Shown in pieces: positions 1 to 7,660 of a stretch of 27,648 nucleotides of DNA. Each line of letters opens with the position of its first letter. The first letter of the stretch is position 1. The stretch comes from a virus. The position numbers were made by a program, and so were the translations under genes. The notes below the pieces were generated by a model, which was given only the letters and a program-made list of their open reading frames with translations, was not told the DNA's origin and ran no database searches. The DNA lies in the IMG/VR virus record IMGVR_UViG_3300042691_012242, positions 1 to 27,648 of that record; one strand, 5' to 3'.

Positions 1-2830
1 CAGACTGATTTAAAACATATCCATCTACTGGTAAACTTGCTATTCTGTCATCATAATTAATTGATGTTGGGCCAGACACTACAGTTTTATTTGGACCAAA
101 TCCTTCGATGTCTCCACCTGTTGCGAATTTAGGAAGTCTTGTTGTTTCAATACTGTATGGAGCTCCAAATGTCCTAATGCCACGAAGTCTTCCAATTTCT
201 TCAAGGACACCCTTGTTGGATTCTTTTTTAAATAAATCTCTTAATGTAAATTGTCCACTAGCATCTACTACTGGCTGATCCATCAAGGGGGCTTTTGTAA
301 AGTCAATTGTTCTTCCCTTTGATGCTGCGTATAAACCAACTTGCTCTCTAAGCATTGCATCTATTTGTGCATTAAGAGCAATAATTTTTGCTCTTGCCTG
401 TTCAATAGTTATTGTTCCAGCTCTTAGCTCTCCAACAATTGCTGCGGACTGTACTGCTGCACCGTCTGCAATTTTAGCTGTTATTGGCAATATATCGTCA
501 AACGTATCTAATAGTTCTTTGCTTACAGTTCCACCAAGTGCAACTGTTTTCTTTAAAGCAGCAACTTCTTCTTGAGTTTGCATTCCAAGAGTTGCCATTA
601 ACGCATGGAATCTGGCAGCTTCTCCTGAAACAATACCTGTAGATATTCCCTTAACAGATGTTAGACCTTCTATATCTGGGAGTCTTTCACTCATGTATAT
701 TTGAGGAGTTCTTCCTATGCCTCTATTTACTGGAATAGCTCCTGGCACAACGCCCATTAATGATGCTGGATTATTTGGATCTCTTGGATTTATGTGAGAC
801 ATTGCTCTTGTCTCTAATTCTCCAGCGTAAGCACTTGTAGGGTCAACTTCTCTTCTCATTCCAGGAACTCCAGGAATAATTGTACTTCCGCCAACTGTAG
901 ATACTGTTGGATTAACTGGTATGACTCCAGCGGCCATAGACGTCTTTAAACTTGCGTAATCAAATATTAATTTTTGTAAAGCTGTATGCAACACATTTGC
1001 TGCCGCTGCATCCGAATAAAATGATTTCTCTACCATTCTTGCAGCTTTTTCTGCTGCAATCATTTCTGGCGTCAACATCTTCCATCCCTTTGTTCCCTGG
1101 AAGAAAGACCTCATTAATACAATGCCCTTAGTTATATAGCCAAAGAAGTTTGCAAGAACACCAGTTATCATAATCAAAGGACCAGCTATGGCTGTTACTC
1201 CGCCGAATAATGCTAATAATTTTTGAACTGGGCCAGGAAGGTTGTTAAAAAAGTTAACAATCTTTTCAAATACGTTTAAAACTTTGGTTCCAAATTCTAA
1301 GAATTGCTCACCGATTCCACTCATACTTGCTTTTAGAGATTCAACAGCTCTCTTAAATTTTCCAGAAGCTGACTCAGTAACTAGACTTAATTCTCGACCA
1401 GCCACTGAAGCAAGTTCTCCTGCTGTGGCATTCATTAGTTCCATAACTTGAACAGTTTGGCTTCCAGATTTATTTAAGTTATTAAATAAAGCTGCCATTC
1501 TGGCGAACTGGAACTTTCCAAACATTTGCTCTAATGCTCTTGCCTTACTTAATGGATCTAAAGTTTCTAATGCTGCCTGCAAATCCAAAATCATTCCAGT
1601 GGTGTTACCAGTATTTCTTGCAACCATTCCCATTATGTCGATTCCAAAATCAGACATAACCCCAATTGTTTGTTTTGTCGGATTGATCATAGAAGCAAGA
1701 CCAGACTTTAATGCGTTTGCGGCTTCAGACGCATTAACGCCACCTTCACGCATTGCTGTAATGTATAATGCTAAGTCTTCTACGCTACCACCTAATTGCT
1801 TTACTACTGTACCAGCTTTAGGAATAGCTTCTACTAAATCATTTAGAGTTGTTGAAGTTTGGTTTTCTACTGCGTTTAAAAAGTTAATTGATTCAGTTAA
1901 TTCTTCTGTGTTTGATTTAAATGCTGTTTGAATTGCAAGAGTTGCTTTCATTGCTTCTTGCCTATCTACTTCACCAAGAACTGCAAGTCTCGTAGTTTCT
2001 TTTACTGAAGCAATTAAATCTTGGCCAGTTTTACCAGTAGCTGCTACGTCAGCAGCAAGTGCCAAAGTTTCTTTAAAACTCACACCCATTGCGCTAGATA
2101 ATTCTTTTGCAGTTGCGGTTACATCTTTTCTGATTCTGCCTAGTTCTTCTGCTGATGTACCAGCTATGTCTCCATAAACCTTTACTAATCTTGTTAATTC
2201 TTGATCTGCTTCTTTAAATGCTTTTGCGGCTGCTGCTCCAAACATGGTAAGAGGAACAGTTAAACCTACAGTTAATTGACGACCTGCCCACTGAGTATTT
2301 TTACCCCAGTTAATTAATGATGTCGAACCTTCTAGTAATGCTTTATTAAATATCTGAAGCTCCATACGAGCTAATTGAGATTTATTTTTTATTGCATCTA
2401 GGCCTCTTGGGACATGCACATTGTACTGCATTAATCCTTGTGCATTTCTGCCTAATGGTTGCAGAATTGCATTCTCAAGCATTACCTGTTCTTTAGCAAG
2501 CTCTCTAATTAACCCTTTAGATGTTTTTAGATGTGTTTGAAATGTTGAAAAATAATCTCTTAACTTTAATCTCCCAGTATCTAAATTTTTACCAAATTTA
2601 TTTACATCTGAGTTAAGATTAACAAAGTGGCTAGAGAATAGGCCGCTTTGAACCAAAGTATCTCTAAACGCATTGTTTGCTACTTTGGTTGAAGCGGCTA
2701 TAGACTTATTTGAAGCAATTAATTCTCTTTGTAATTGTTGTAGGCTGGCAGTTACCCTGTGTACTTCGGACACAAGGCTAGACAAGTCGGCTTTAGCGAC
2801 TATACTAGTTACTATTTGTTCATCAGCCAT
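1..2830 (-). CDS. Tail tape measure protein (partial, C-terminus beyond window)
   Basis: The frame is open from ATG at 2830 to the window edge, at least 943 residues, and continues outside. The protein sets tail length and is extruded during DNA ejection. The start MADEQIVTSIVAKADLSSL is followed by a helical, coiled-coil-prone N-terminus. A TP901-type tape-measure core lies at roughly residues 190-420, rich in Ala, Thr, Leu and Lys, with segments such as SMGVSFKETLALAADVAATG and AMREGGVNASEAANALKSGL. A hydrophobic stretch at about 530-570 (LLALFGGVTAIAGPLIMITG) fits a membrane-interacting segment. A good Shine-Dalgarno (AAGGAGT) lies about 10 bases upstream and overlaps the end of the chaperone frame. 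Position directly after the tail-assembly chaperones is the canonical one. Family assignment is confident; total length is unknown. Confidence 0.95.
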   Translation of the reverse strand, partial: MADEQIVTSIVAKADLSSLVSEVHRVTASLQQLQRELIASNKSIAASTKVANNAFRDTLVQSGLFSSHFVNLNSDVNKFGKNLDTGRLKLRDYFSTFQTHLKTSKGLIRELAKEQVMLENAILQPLGRNAQGLMQYNVHVPRGLDAIKNKSQLARMELQIFNKALLEGSTSLINWGKNTQWAGRQLTVGLTVPLTMFGAAAAKAFKEADQELTRLVKVYGDIAGTSAEELGRIRKDVTATAKELSSAMGVSFKETLALAADVAATGKTGQDLIASVKETTRLAVLGEVDRQEAMKATLAIQTAFKSNTEELTESINFLNAVENQTSTTLNDLVEAIPKAGTVVKQLGGSVEDLALYITAMREGGVNASEAANALKSGLASMINPTKQTIGVMSDFGIDIMGMVARNTGNTTGMILDLQAALETLDPLSKARALEQMFGKFQFARMAALFNNLNKSGSQTVQVMELMNATAGELASVAGRELSLVTESASGKFKRAVESLKASMSGIGEQFLEFGTKVLNVFEKIVNFFNNLPGPVQKLLALFGGVTAIAGPLIMITGVLANFFGYITKGIVLMRSFFQGTKGWKMLTPEMIAAEKAARMVEKSFYSDAAAANVLHTALQKLIFDYASLKTSMAAGVIPVNPTVSTVGGSTIIPGVPGMRREVDPTSAYAGELETRAMSHINPRDPNNPASLMGVVPGAIPVNRGIGRTPQIYMSERLPDIEGLTSVKGISTGIVSGEAARFHALMATLGMQTQEEVAALKKTVALGGTVSKELLDTFDDILPITAKIADGAAVQSAAIVGELRAGTITIEQARAKIIALNAQIDAMLREQVGLYAASKGRTIDFTKAPLMDQPVVDASGQFTLRDLFKKESNKGVLEEIGRLRGIRTFGAPYSIETTRLPKFATGGDIEGFGPNKTVVSGPTSINYDDRIASLPVDGYVLNQS

Positions 2831-2838
2831 TTATACAA

Positions 2839-3500
2839 TTACTCCTTAGAGTAGCCCAACCCCATTCCAACTCCGAATCCAGCTTCTGCGGCAAATGCAC
2901 CTCGTAGTGAAACTACATCGTCAGCGCTTGTATCAATACCCATAGCTTTTCTTCGGACATCGTCAAAAGTTTTGGTCTCCTCTTTATCTTGTCCATCTCT
3001 CAGGTCTACACCTTGTAGTGATGCCAAGAATATTCTATTTTCTTGATCAGCCTTTTGTTTTGCTTTTAATGTTAAAAGCACTTCTGGCATTGAAAGGCTG
3101 CTCTCTATTTCATCGTAACTTTTCCAGTTACCAAGAAGAAATAGTTCTCCTAATAGTGCGGCAATATCTAGTTCTGACCAGCTAGAACCGCTGCCGCCAT
3201 CAGGTTTGGGTCGTCCATTTTAATACCTCCACAAACTTCAAGGATGCGGTTGATTGTTGGGACGTCCAATGCGTCTTCTAATGCATCACGATCAGCAACT
3301 AAATCTGGTAGTTGCTTTTCTAATGCCACTGCACAAGCGTCGATAAGAATAGTTAGTGTCTCATCTTCGTTTTGAACTGTTGCTGTCTTTTGAATTGCCG
3401 TCATAAACTTACGAAGCTCTTTAATCGTAAGCGGCTTTAGAGTGACTTTTGCGCCATTCTGTAATTGAATTTCTTCTACGTCATATACTGTTGTAGCCAA
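2839..3500 (-). CDS. Tail assembly chaperone fusion (G-T type) made by -1 ribosomal frameshift
   Basis: The two frames between the major tail protein and the tape measure overlap as in lambda gpG/gpGT. The second frame has no convincing start of its own: it is open from just after a stop at about 3219 and runs -1 relative to the first frame until TAA at 2839. Slipping at CCCAAAC (3210-3204) joins 99 residues of the first frame to 121 of the second, giving about 220 residues. The second part (for example WSELDIAALLGELFLLGNWK, then KAKQKADQENRIFLASLQGV) is helical and ends GLGYSKE. By analogy the fusion binds the tape measure through its C-terminal part and recruits the tail tube protein. An ATG at 3090 could start the second frame alone, but the in-phase heptamer makes frameshifting much more likely. 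Confidence 0.85.
3168..3500 (-). CDS. Tail assembly chaperone, short form (G-like)
   Basis: A 110-residue acidic helical protein that starts at TTG 3500, chosen because AAAGGAGG lies 6 bases upstream and the next ATG would lose the conserved N-terminus. The opening TTVYDVEEIQLQNGAKVTLK resembles the beta-hairpin start of siphovirus tail chaperones. The segment KPLTIKELRKFMTAIQK and the rest are helical. It ends at TAG 3168, about 12 codons after the slippery site, so unshifted ribosomes make this form and a minority make the G-T fusion. It has its own promoter at 3535-3527 behind the major-tail terminator, so it is not only read through from upstream. Confidence 0.88.
   Translation of the reverse strand: MATTVYDVEEIQLQNGAKVTLKPLTIKELRKFMTAIQKTATVQNEDETLTILIDACAVALEKQLPDLVADRDALEDALDVPTINRILEVCGGIKMDDPNLMAAAVLAGQN
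3204..3210 (-). other. Programmed -1 frameshift slippery site CCCAAAC
   Basis: On the minus strand the 0-frame reads GAC CCA AAC, so the heptamer C CCA AAC fits X XXY YYZ in exact phase. Both tRNAs can re-pair one base back as CCC and AAA. The -1 frame is open from just upstream and through to 2839. This is the arrangement known for dsDNA-phage tail chaperones. I did not establish a downstream stimulatory structure. Confidence 0.88.
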
Positions 3501-3526
3501 TTTATCCTCCTTTAGGATTCTAAATT

Positions 3527-3535
3527 ATTATAGCA
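3527..3535 (-). promoter_or_regulatory. Extended -10 promoter TGCTATAAT
   Basis: The minus strand reads TGC TATAAT in the gap between the major-tail terminator and the chaperone start. The -10 box ends 26 bases before TTG 3500, leaving a leader of about 20 bases that carries AAAGGAGG. No clear -35 is seen, which fits an extended -10 promoter. The same nonamer occurs at 7587-7579. Confidence 0.6.
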
Positions 3536-3553
3536 TAAGGGTATTACAGATAC

Positions 3554-3588
3554 AATAAATAAGCCCCCATTTCTGGGGGCTATTTATT
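3554..3588 (-). terminator. Rho-independent terminator after major tail protein
   Basis: A strong stem AGCCCCCA / TGGGGGCT with a 4-base loop is extended by an AT arm (AATAAAT / ATTTATT) with one bulged base. On the minus strand it is followed by TTATTTATTG. It lies 18 bases past the major tail stop and upstream of a fresh promoter, so it probably insulates the highly expressed tail-tube gene. The near-symmetry means it could also act on the plus strand, but no plus-strand gene is present. Confidence 0.85.
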
Positions 3589-3605
3589 AATAATTAAATT
3601 AATTA

Positions 3606-4352
3606 TTAAACTTCAAGAACACGATCAATAATTACGCCGTATTCTTTTCCAGTGTAGTCTTTATATGCAGCTGGTGTTCCAACTGTATTTGAAGACTGGC
3701 TCTTTGGAAGAAGACGGAATGTTACTGGGAATGTTGTTGGTGTGGTACGAGCAAGCGAGAACTGTGATTGCTGTACTGACAATACACGACGAGCATAATA
3801 AATACGCTCTGTACGTGCTAATGCAGTACCGTCATCTGCTGTTGTAGGAGCATTTCCTACAGCAACTAATTGACGCTCTGTTGGCTGTACGCCAAGAGCT
3901 CCTGCTTCAAGACCCAAAGTGTCTGTTGCACCTGTTCCAGAACCTGTTGATGTTAATGTATCGTTTCCTTGTCCAAAAACAACTAGAATATTTGCTAGTG
4001 TACCTTCGGACATTTCTGTTGCAATCATAACCTCCATAGCAGACTTGAAAAGCTTAGCTGTATCAAGCAACTGATCTACGGTAACAGAGTCATATGTTGG
4101 ATTATAGGTAATTTGAAGACCATTGTTGGTATAACCAACGTTTCTCCATTTAGCTGTAGCTGAATTTGAATCGTATGCATCATTAAGAGTCTTAGTATAA
4201 GAAACTCCATTAGCGAATGCAACTCCACCCAAATCAGCATCGTTTGGCACTAGGTCTGCGCTGTAGTCAGAGCCTTGTGTCGAATCTGTTGTGGACAAAA
4301 AAAGCGGAGAAGCACCAACGATGATGTTTCTGGCCTCATTGTATTTTGCCAT
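3606..4352 (-). CDS. Major tail (tube) protein
   Basis: A 248-residue protein starting MAKYNEARNIIVGASPLFLS, with AGGAGG about 8 bases before ATG 4352. Its position, immediately upstream of the frameshifted chaperones and tape measure and downstream of the tail-completion genes, is that of the tail tube subunit. The size is typical, and the beta-rich sequence with a long Gly/Thr/Ser loop near residues 130-145 (TLTSTGSGTGATDTLGL) fits tube proteins. It ends YGVIIDRVLEV. Dedicated strong termination behind it is also expected for an abundant structural protein. The assignment rests on position and general character rather than on a specific motif. Confidence 0.82.
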   Translation of the reverse strand: MAKYNEARNIIVGASPLFLSTTDSTQGSDYSADLVPNDADLGGVAFANGVSYTKTLNDAYDSNSATAKWRNVGYTNNGLQITYNPTYDSVTVDQLLDTAKLFKSAMEVMIATEMSEGTLANILVVFGQGNDTLTSTGSGTGATDTLGLEAGALGVQPTERQLVAVGNAPTTADDGTALARTERIYYARRVLSVQQSQFSLARTTPTTFPVTFRLLPKSQSSNTVGTPAAYKDYTGKEYGVIIDRVLEV

Positions 4353-4453
4353 GTTTTTTCCTCCTATTTCATGAAATAAATATATATATATTGTGGCTGG
4401 CTAGGCCCTTTCCTCTAAGACTAATTTTAAAGTATAATGTGGCCTAAAGCAAA
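4353..4453 (-). other. 101-base gap before major tail protein
   Basis: This non-coding gap holds a run of alternating AT (about 4378-4393) and the Shine-Dalgarno of the tail-tube gene. A weak promoter-like pair (TTGCTT, 17 bases, TAAAAT, ending near 4425) can be drawn, but the -35 matches only 3 of 6 bases. I see no strong hairpin. Confidence 0.3.
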
Positions 4454-4963
4454 TCAGGCAAATCTGCCTGAAGAATCAGTAATTCTTGAATATTGTATTT
4501 CTAATACTATATCTGAGGCCAAAAATCCTTGTACTTCTTCAGAAGGTTTTGTGGGAGATATATCGGCTATAAATATACTATGAAATTTAAACTTGTCAGA
4601 TAGCCCAGACCAATAATTTATATCCCTAGCAGACTCGTCCATCCTTCTAAACTCATCAGTCATAAAGTTTCTTATCTCTACTATGTCTATCATGTCTGTA
4701 GCATATACAGTAAATAATATTTGTTCGCAACATATTAGCCAATTGTCTTTGTAGGACATTCCTATCTTGTCATAGATTATATGCTTCTTCCCGCTCAAAA
4801 ATTGATTCATTTCTGGAACCTGTTGAACTGGAATAATTGGCACCATGGTTTCTTTTAGATTATCTGCATAATATGTATGCTCATCAAATATTGAGGCTGC
4901 TTTCATTTTATTCCAAAGATACTTTCTTAACTCAAACATCGCATCTAGTTTATAATTAGGCAT
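4454..4963 (-). CDS. Probable tail terminator / tail completion protein
   Basis: A 169-residue protein with ATG at 4963, overlapping the end of the previous gene by 8 bases, with a G-rich stretch (GGGGG) serving as Shine-Dalgarno. It is the last gene before the major tail protein, which is where siphoviruses and myoviruses encode the tail terminator that caps the tube and joins it to the head. The sequence mixes helices and strands (for example MFELRKYLWNKMKAASIF at the start, DIVLEIQYSRITDSSGRF at the end), compatible with the small alpha/beta fold of such proteins. No diagnostic motif is visible, so the role is inferred from gene order. Confidence 0.55.
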   Translation of the reverse strand: MPNYKLDAMFELRKYLWNKMKAASIFDEHTYYADNLKETMVPIIPVQQVPEMNQFLSGKKHIIYDKIGMSYKDNWLICCEQILFTVYATDMIDIVEIRNFMTDEFRRMDESARDINYWSGLSDKFKFHSIFIADISPTKPSEEVQGFLASDIVLEIQYSRITDSSGRFA

Positions 4964-5747
4964 TTGCTACCCCCGAAAATGCTGCTATTAATGCTGCGTC
5001 CGCTTCGCTTGCAATGCTGTTTGGTGAAAATTTATACTTCACAGTTTTAATTTGAACTGGAGTTGATAATGCCTTTGTCATGGCAGAATTAAATAATCTT
5101 TGAAAACCAGATTTTTTAATTGACATGTTTACTAGCTGTCCTGTAAAAAAATATTTATATGAGGCAAGAAAAGAATTTTTTGTAGCAGCCCCGCCTGGTT
5201 TTGTTACTGTAACAGATTCGCCTTTAGGCATAAATATAACATTGCCATCAATATTAAAAACTAATCTTTCTGAATGTCTTGGTGTTATTATAACAGTTTT
5301 ACCAGATTCCATAACAGAAGCTTTTTTTACAAAAACGTGTCTGCTGTTAGATGACTCAGCTGGTACGAATGAGACTGAATCTAATAGCTCGTAATTAATT
5401 CTAAATGATAATCCAGACTCATCTACTTTTTTTAATTTAAAAAGCCTAGCAGATTTATCTCCAGTCCTTTTCCATTCATAAACGTGATGTAATGATCTGG
5501 GAGATGTACGTGCTTTTGCATCAATATAATCACCAAAATCTTGTTGTATCTGATCAAATATTGTCTTGCTGAAAGCTTTTTGAAACGCTACATTAGAAGT
5601 TAATTTTGCAAGGACATTCGTTTTATAAAAAACAGCAGCAGATATTTGTGCAACAGTACTGTCTTTAATTGCGCCATCGACTGGCTTGCCAGCCATTAAA
5701 TTAACTAATCCGCTAGCAGCCTGTAGAGCTAATGCCTCAGAAGCCAA
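4956..5747 (-). CDS. Probable neck or tail completion protein (HK97 gp10-like position)
   Basis: A 263-residue protein whose best start is TTG at 5747 (MASEALALQ), because GGAG lies about 10 bases upstream and the start overlaps the previous gene by 11 bases. It sits between the head-closure-type and tail-terminator-type genes, the slot occupied by gp10-like neck proteins. The middle (residues about 80-190) contains strands around HHVYEWKRTG and SARLFKLKKVDESGLSFRIN, while the C-terminus is basic and Ala-rich. It is longer than a typical gp10 homologue (about 130-180 residues), so an N-terminal extension is likely. Function is inferred from position only. Confidence 0.5.
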   Translation of the reverse strand: MASEALALQAASGLVNLMAGKPVDGAIKDSTVAQISAAVFYKTNVLAKLTSNVAFQKAFSKTIFDQIQQDFGDYIDAKARTSPRSLHHVYEWKRTGDKSARLFKLKKVDESGLSFRINYELLDSVSFVPAESSNSRHVFVKKASVMESGKTVIITPRHSERLVFNIDGNVIFMPKGESVTVTKPGGAATKNSFLASYKYFFTGQLVNMSIKKSGFQRLFNSAMTKALSTPVQIKTVKYKFSPNSIASEADAALIAAFSGVANA

Positions 5748-6162
5748 TTTGCTGATTCTCCGATCTTCTTAATGAAGTGTTATACCCTACAACATTTCCA
5801 AAGGGATCTGTTATTGGAGTTGCTCCTATGACCTCAAAAACTGTAGCTGTGTCATTTGGATAATTTAATTCGTACCATATTGGATTGCCTTCAGCATCAC
5901 GAATATTTTTAATCTTTTCTCTTATAGTCAATCTTTCTGCAGTTCTAACTTCTATAAATTGCTCATTAGAATACTGATTTCCAAAAGCCTGTTTGTCTAA
6001 ATTTCTATTAGTGCTTTTACTAATAATTCCACGAGCATAGCAATTTAAAGTTTTATAATACATAAAGTTTCTTTTCATTAATCCCGTATCGGGATCTTGC
6101 TCTTCTTCTTGTCTATAGACATCCAATTTCATAGACATTAAGCCATCTACTATACCGAACAC
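5737..6162 (-). CDS. Probable head closure / head-tail stopper protein
   Basis: A 141-residue protein. The longest start is GTG at 6162, overlapping the TAG of the upstream gene as TAGTG. An ATG eight codons later (MSMKLDVYRQEEEQ, base 6138) is a reasonable alternative; neither has a strong Shine-Dalgarno, consistent with translational coupling. The theme of a short modification-sensitive loop (DPDTGLMKRNF), then strands, then a C-terminal segment with VFEVIGATPITDPFGNVVGY is common in stopper proteins that follow the adaptor gene. Position third after the capsid gene supports the call. No catalytic motif is present. Confidence 0.5.
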   Translation of the reverse strand: MFGIVDGLMSMKLDVYRQEEEQDPDTGLMKRNFMYYKTLNCYARGIISKSTNRNLDKQAFGNQYSNEQFIEVRTAERLTIREKIKNIRDAEGNPIWYELNYPNDTATVFEVIGATPITDPFGNVVGYNTSLRRSENQQIGF

Positions 6163-7145
6163 TATACCACAACCATTTGAGTGACAACATAATCAAGCAG
6201 TAATTTATCTGCGTAGGCTGACCCAGTTCCGCTAAAAGCATCTGAACCATATTGGAAATTCCAATCTGTTGTCGATATCTTATTTACATACCTGTCTTTC
6301 CATAAACGATCTTGTGAAAAATACATTCTCATAATTTCAATGGTGGCTTGCTCCACCTCATCTGGAACAGAATCCCAGCCGAACCTGGCATAAACTTTAT
6401 ATTGCTTGCCTCTTCTAAATATATTTGGAGAAACGTCATGAATAGATGGTGGCACCATTCCATTTGCAATATACGCATCGTTATCTAAAAAAGCTGATTG
6501 GTTTACTTTAATTCCAAACCCGCTTGTTGTTGGCTCTATAACATAACCCAAATGATTAATACCATCTAAATTATCTATCCACAATTGATCATTTTGGTGT
6601 AATGTATGTAGTGTATGTAATTTTCTAGGAAGTGGCAGAGTATCTGAGTCATTGCCCATTACTGTAAATGTATCATCAAATAAAAAGAATTTTTGACCAG
6701 TATAATATTCAACCATTTTTCTTGCATATTTTTCTGCCATACGAATTTCATGATATGTTTTATGATTTGGGTCGTTAGCATCTGAACCAAGATTCAGGTC
6801 TTCTATCGCCTCTTGTACAGAAACGTATGGCGTAACAACATCAATATAAGATTCTTGAACTGAAGCTTGAGATCCATATATGTAAGTCCACTCTATTCTA
6901 AATTTTCTATCTCTGCCTAAAGCAGATAATGGAAAATAAAATTTATATGAGCCAACATCTGTTTCGTCTGCTTCGGCTATAAAATCATAAACTACTGTAT
7001 TAGGATTAATAGGTGGAGAAATTAAAGGATCCTCTGTTATGTCGTGAACCTTTACAGTAACGTCAGAGTCTGGAGTAACAGGTTCGCCTCTATAAAAAAG
7101 TTTATTTGTTACTGCTGTACTTACACCTTTATATATTTCTGCCAT
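6162..7145 (-). CDS. Head-tail connector/adaptor with beta-rich N-terminal domain
   Basis: ATG at 7145 gives 327 residues; an in-frame TTG one codon earlier (7148) is possible but less likely. Residues about 1-108 are beta-rich (TNKLFYRGEPVTPDSDVTVK, then GSYKFYFPLSALGRDRKFRI) and look like an Ig-like or sandwich module. From about residue 110 the sequence becomes helical (VSVQEAIEDLNLG, EIRMAEKYARKMVEYYTGQ), like gp6-type adaptors that bind beneath the portal. The C-terminal half contains YKVYARFGWDSVPDEVEQAT followed by helices. The two-part architecture is one I associate with actinobacterial phage connectors. Linkage to the capsid module is clear; the exact ring it forms is not. Confidence 0.6.
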   Translation of the reverse strand: MAEIYKGVSTAVTNKLFYRGEPVTPDSDVTVKVHDITEDPLISPPINPNTVVYDFIAEADETDVGSYKFYFPLSALGRDRKFRIEWTYIYGSQASVQESYIDVVTPYVSVQEAIEDLNLGSDANDPNHKTYHEIRMAEKYARKMVEYYTGQKFFLFDDTFTVMGNDSDTLPLPRKLHTLHTLHQNDQLWIDNLDGINHLGYVIEPTTSGFGIKVNQSAFLDNDAYIANGMVPPSIHDVSPNIFRRGKQYKVYARFGWDSVPDEVEQATIEIMRMYFSQDRLWKDRYVNKISTTDWNFQYGSDAFSGTGSAYADKLLLDYVVTQMVVV

Positions 7146-7154
7146 CAATAAAGC

Positions 7155-7553
7155 TTAGTTGTAGTACTCCTGTACCTCTTTTGGAGTTGCTAATCTAAAC
7201 CCTTCCTCCTTATCAAAAATTTGTTGCGCTTTTTCAGGTTTCATAGCTACAAAAGGATGTTCTTTTGTAAACGTATGTCCTGCAATATCATATCTATAAT
7301 TTGCTCTAGTCATTCTAACTAAAACCATGTCCTCATTTAATTCCTGGTTAGGATCAAATTTAGGTAAAACTTCTGGTGCCTCTTCTTTTGAGTCTTCTAT
7401 ATTTTTAAGTGTATTTTGATAGACTGACCAAGTTACGCCTTCTTCTGCCAATGCGGCAACAATATCTGCTTTGTTTTTTAGTCCATCTGTGTCTACGGCA
7501 AAATCTTCAGCAATTTGCTTTAAATCTTTTACCTTCAGTGTGTCAAATGACAT
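7155..7553 (-). CDS. Capsid-associated protein with SAP/HeH-like N-terminal domain
   Basis: A 132-residue protein with AAAGGAG about 7 bases before ATG 7553. The first about 45 residues (LKVKDLKQIAEDFAVDTDGL, KNKADIVAAL) match the helix-extension-helix SAP/HeH pattern often seen beside phage major capsid genes. Residues about 50-75 are an acidic Pro-containing linker. The C-terminal half (MVLVRMTRANYRYDIAGHTF, then FVAMKPEKAQQIFDKEEGF) is a compact domain common in phages at this locus and probably participates in the head-tail connection. It has its own promoter (7587-7579) after the capsid terminator. Nucleic-acid binding by the SAP-like part is plausible but not shown. Confidence 0.6.
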   Translation of the reverse strand: MSFDTLKVKDLKQIAEDFAVDTDGLKNKADIVAALAEEGVTWSVYQNTLKNIEDSKEEAPEVLPKFDPNQELNEDMVLVRMTRANYRYDIAGHTFTKEHPFVAMKPEKAQQIFDKEEGFRLATPKEVQEYYN

Positions 7554-7578
7554 ATTTACTCCTTTGGTATGTAAATAA

Positions 7579-7587
7579 ATTATAGCA
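7579..7587 (-). promoter_or_regulatory. Extended -10 promoter TGCTATAAT
   Basis: The minus strand reads TGC TATAAT between the capsid terminator and ATG 7553. This leaves a leader of about 18-20 bases containing AAAGGAG. The possible -35 (TTTTCC at 17 bases) is poor. The nonamer is identical to the one at 3535-3527, in the same terminator-then-promoter layout. Confidence 0.6.
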
Positions 7588-7603
7588 TTAGTGGGTTAAA
7601 AGG

Positions 7604-7635
7604 AAAAGCCCCCAAAAATTAATTTGAGGGCTTTT
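7604..7635 (-). terminator. Rho-independent terminator after major capsid protein
   Basis: A 13-base arm AAAAGCCCTCAAA pairs with TTTGGGGGCTTTT on the minus strand around a 6-base loop, followed by CCTTTT. The one non-Watson-Crick position is a G-U wobble in the minus-strand RNA but a C-A mismatch in the plus-strand RNA, which marks the minus strand as the functional direction. It starts 25 bases past the capsid stop. Confidence 0.88.
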
Positions 7636-7660
7636 CAGCAGTTTTAATCCTATTTATTAA

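Noticed and set aside
1242-1931. Plus-strand open frames over the tape measure gene
   Set aside because: They run opposite to a clear tape measure frame and show no recognisable domain or Shine-Dalgarno.
2839-3090. Second chaperone frame as an independent gene starting at 3090
   Set aside because: The frame is open far upstream of that ATG and an in-phase slippery heptamer links it to the first frame, so a fusion is the better explanation.
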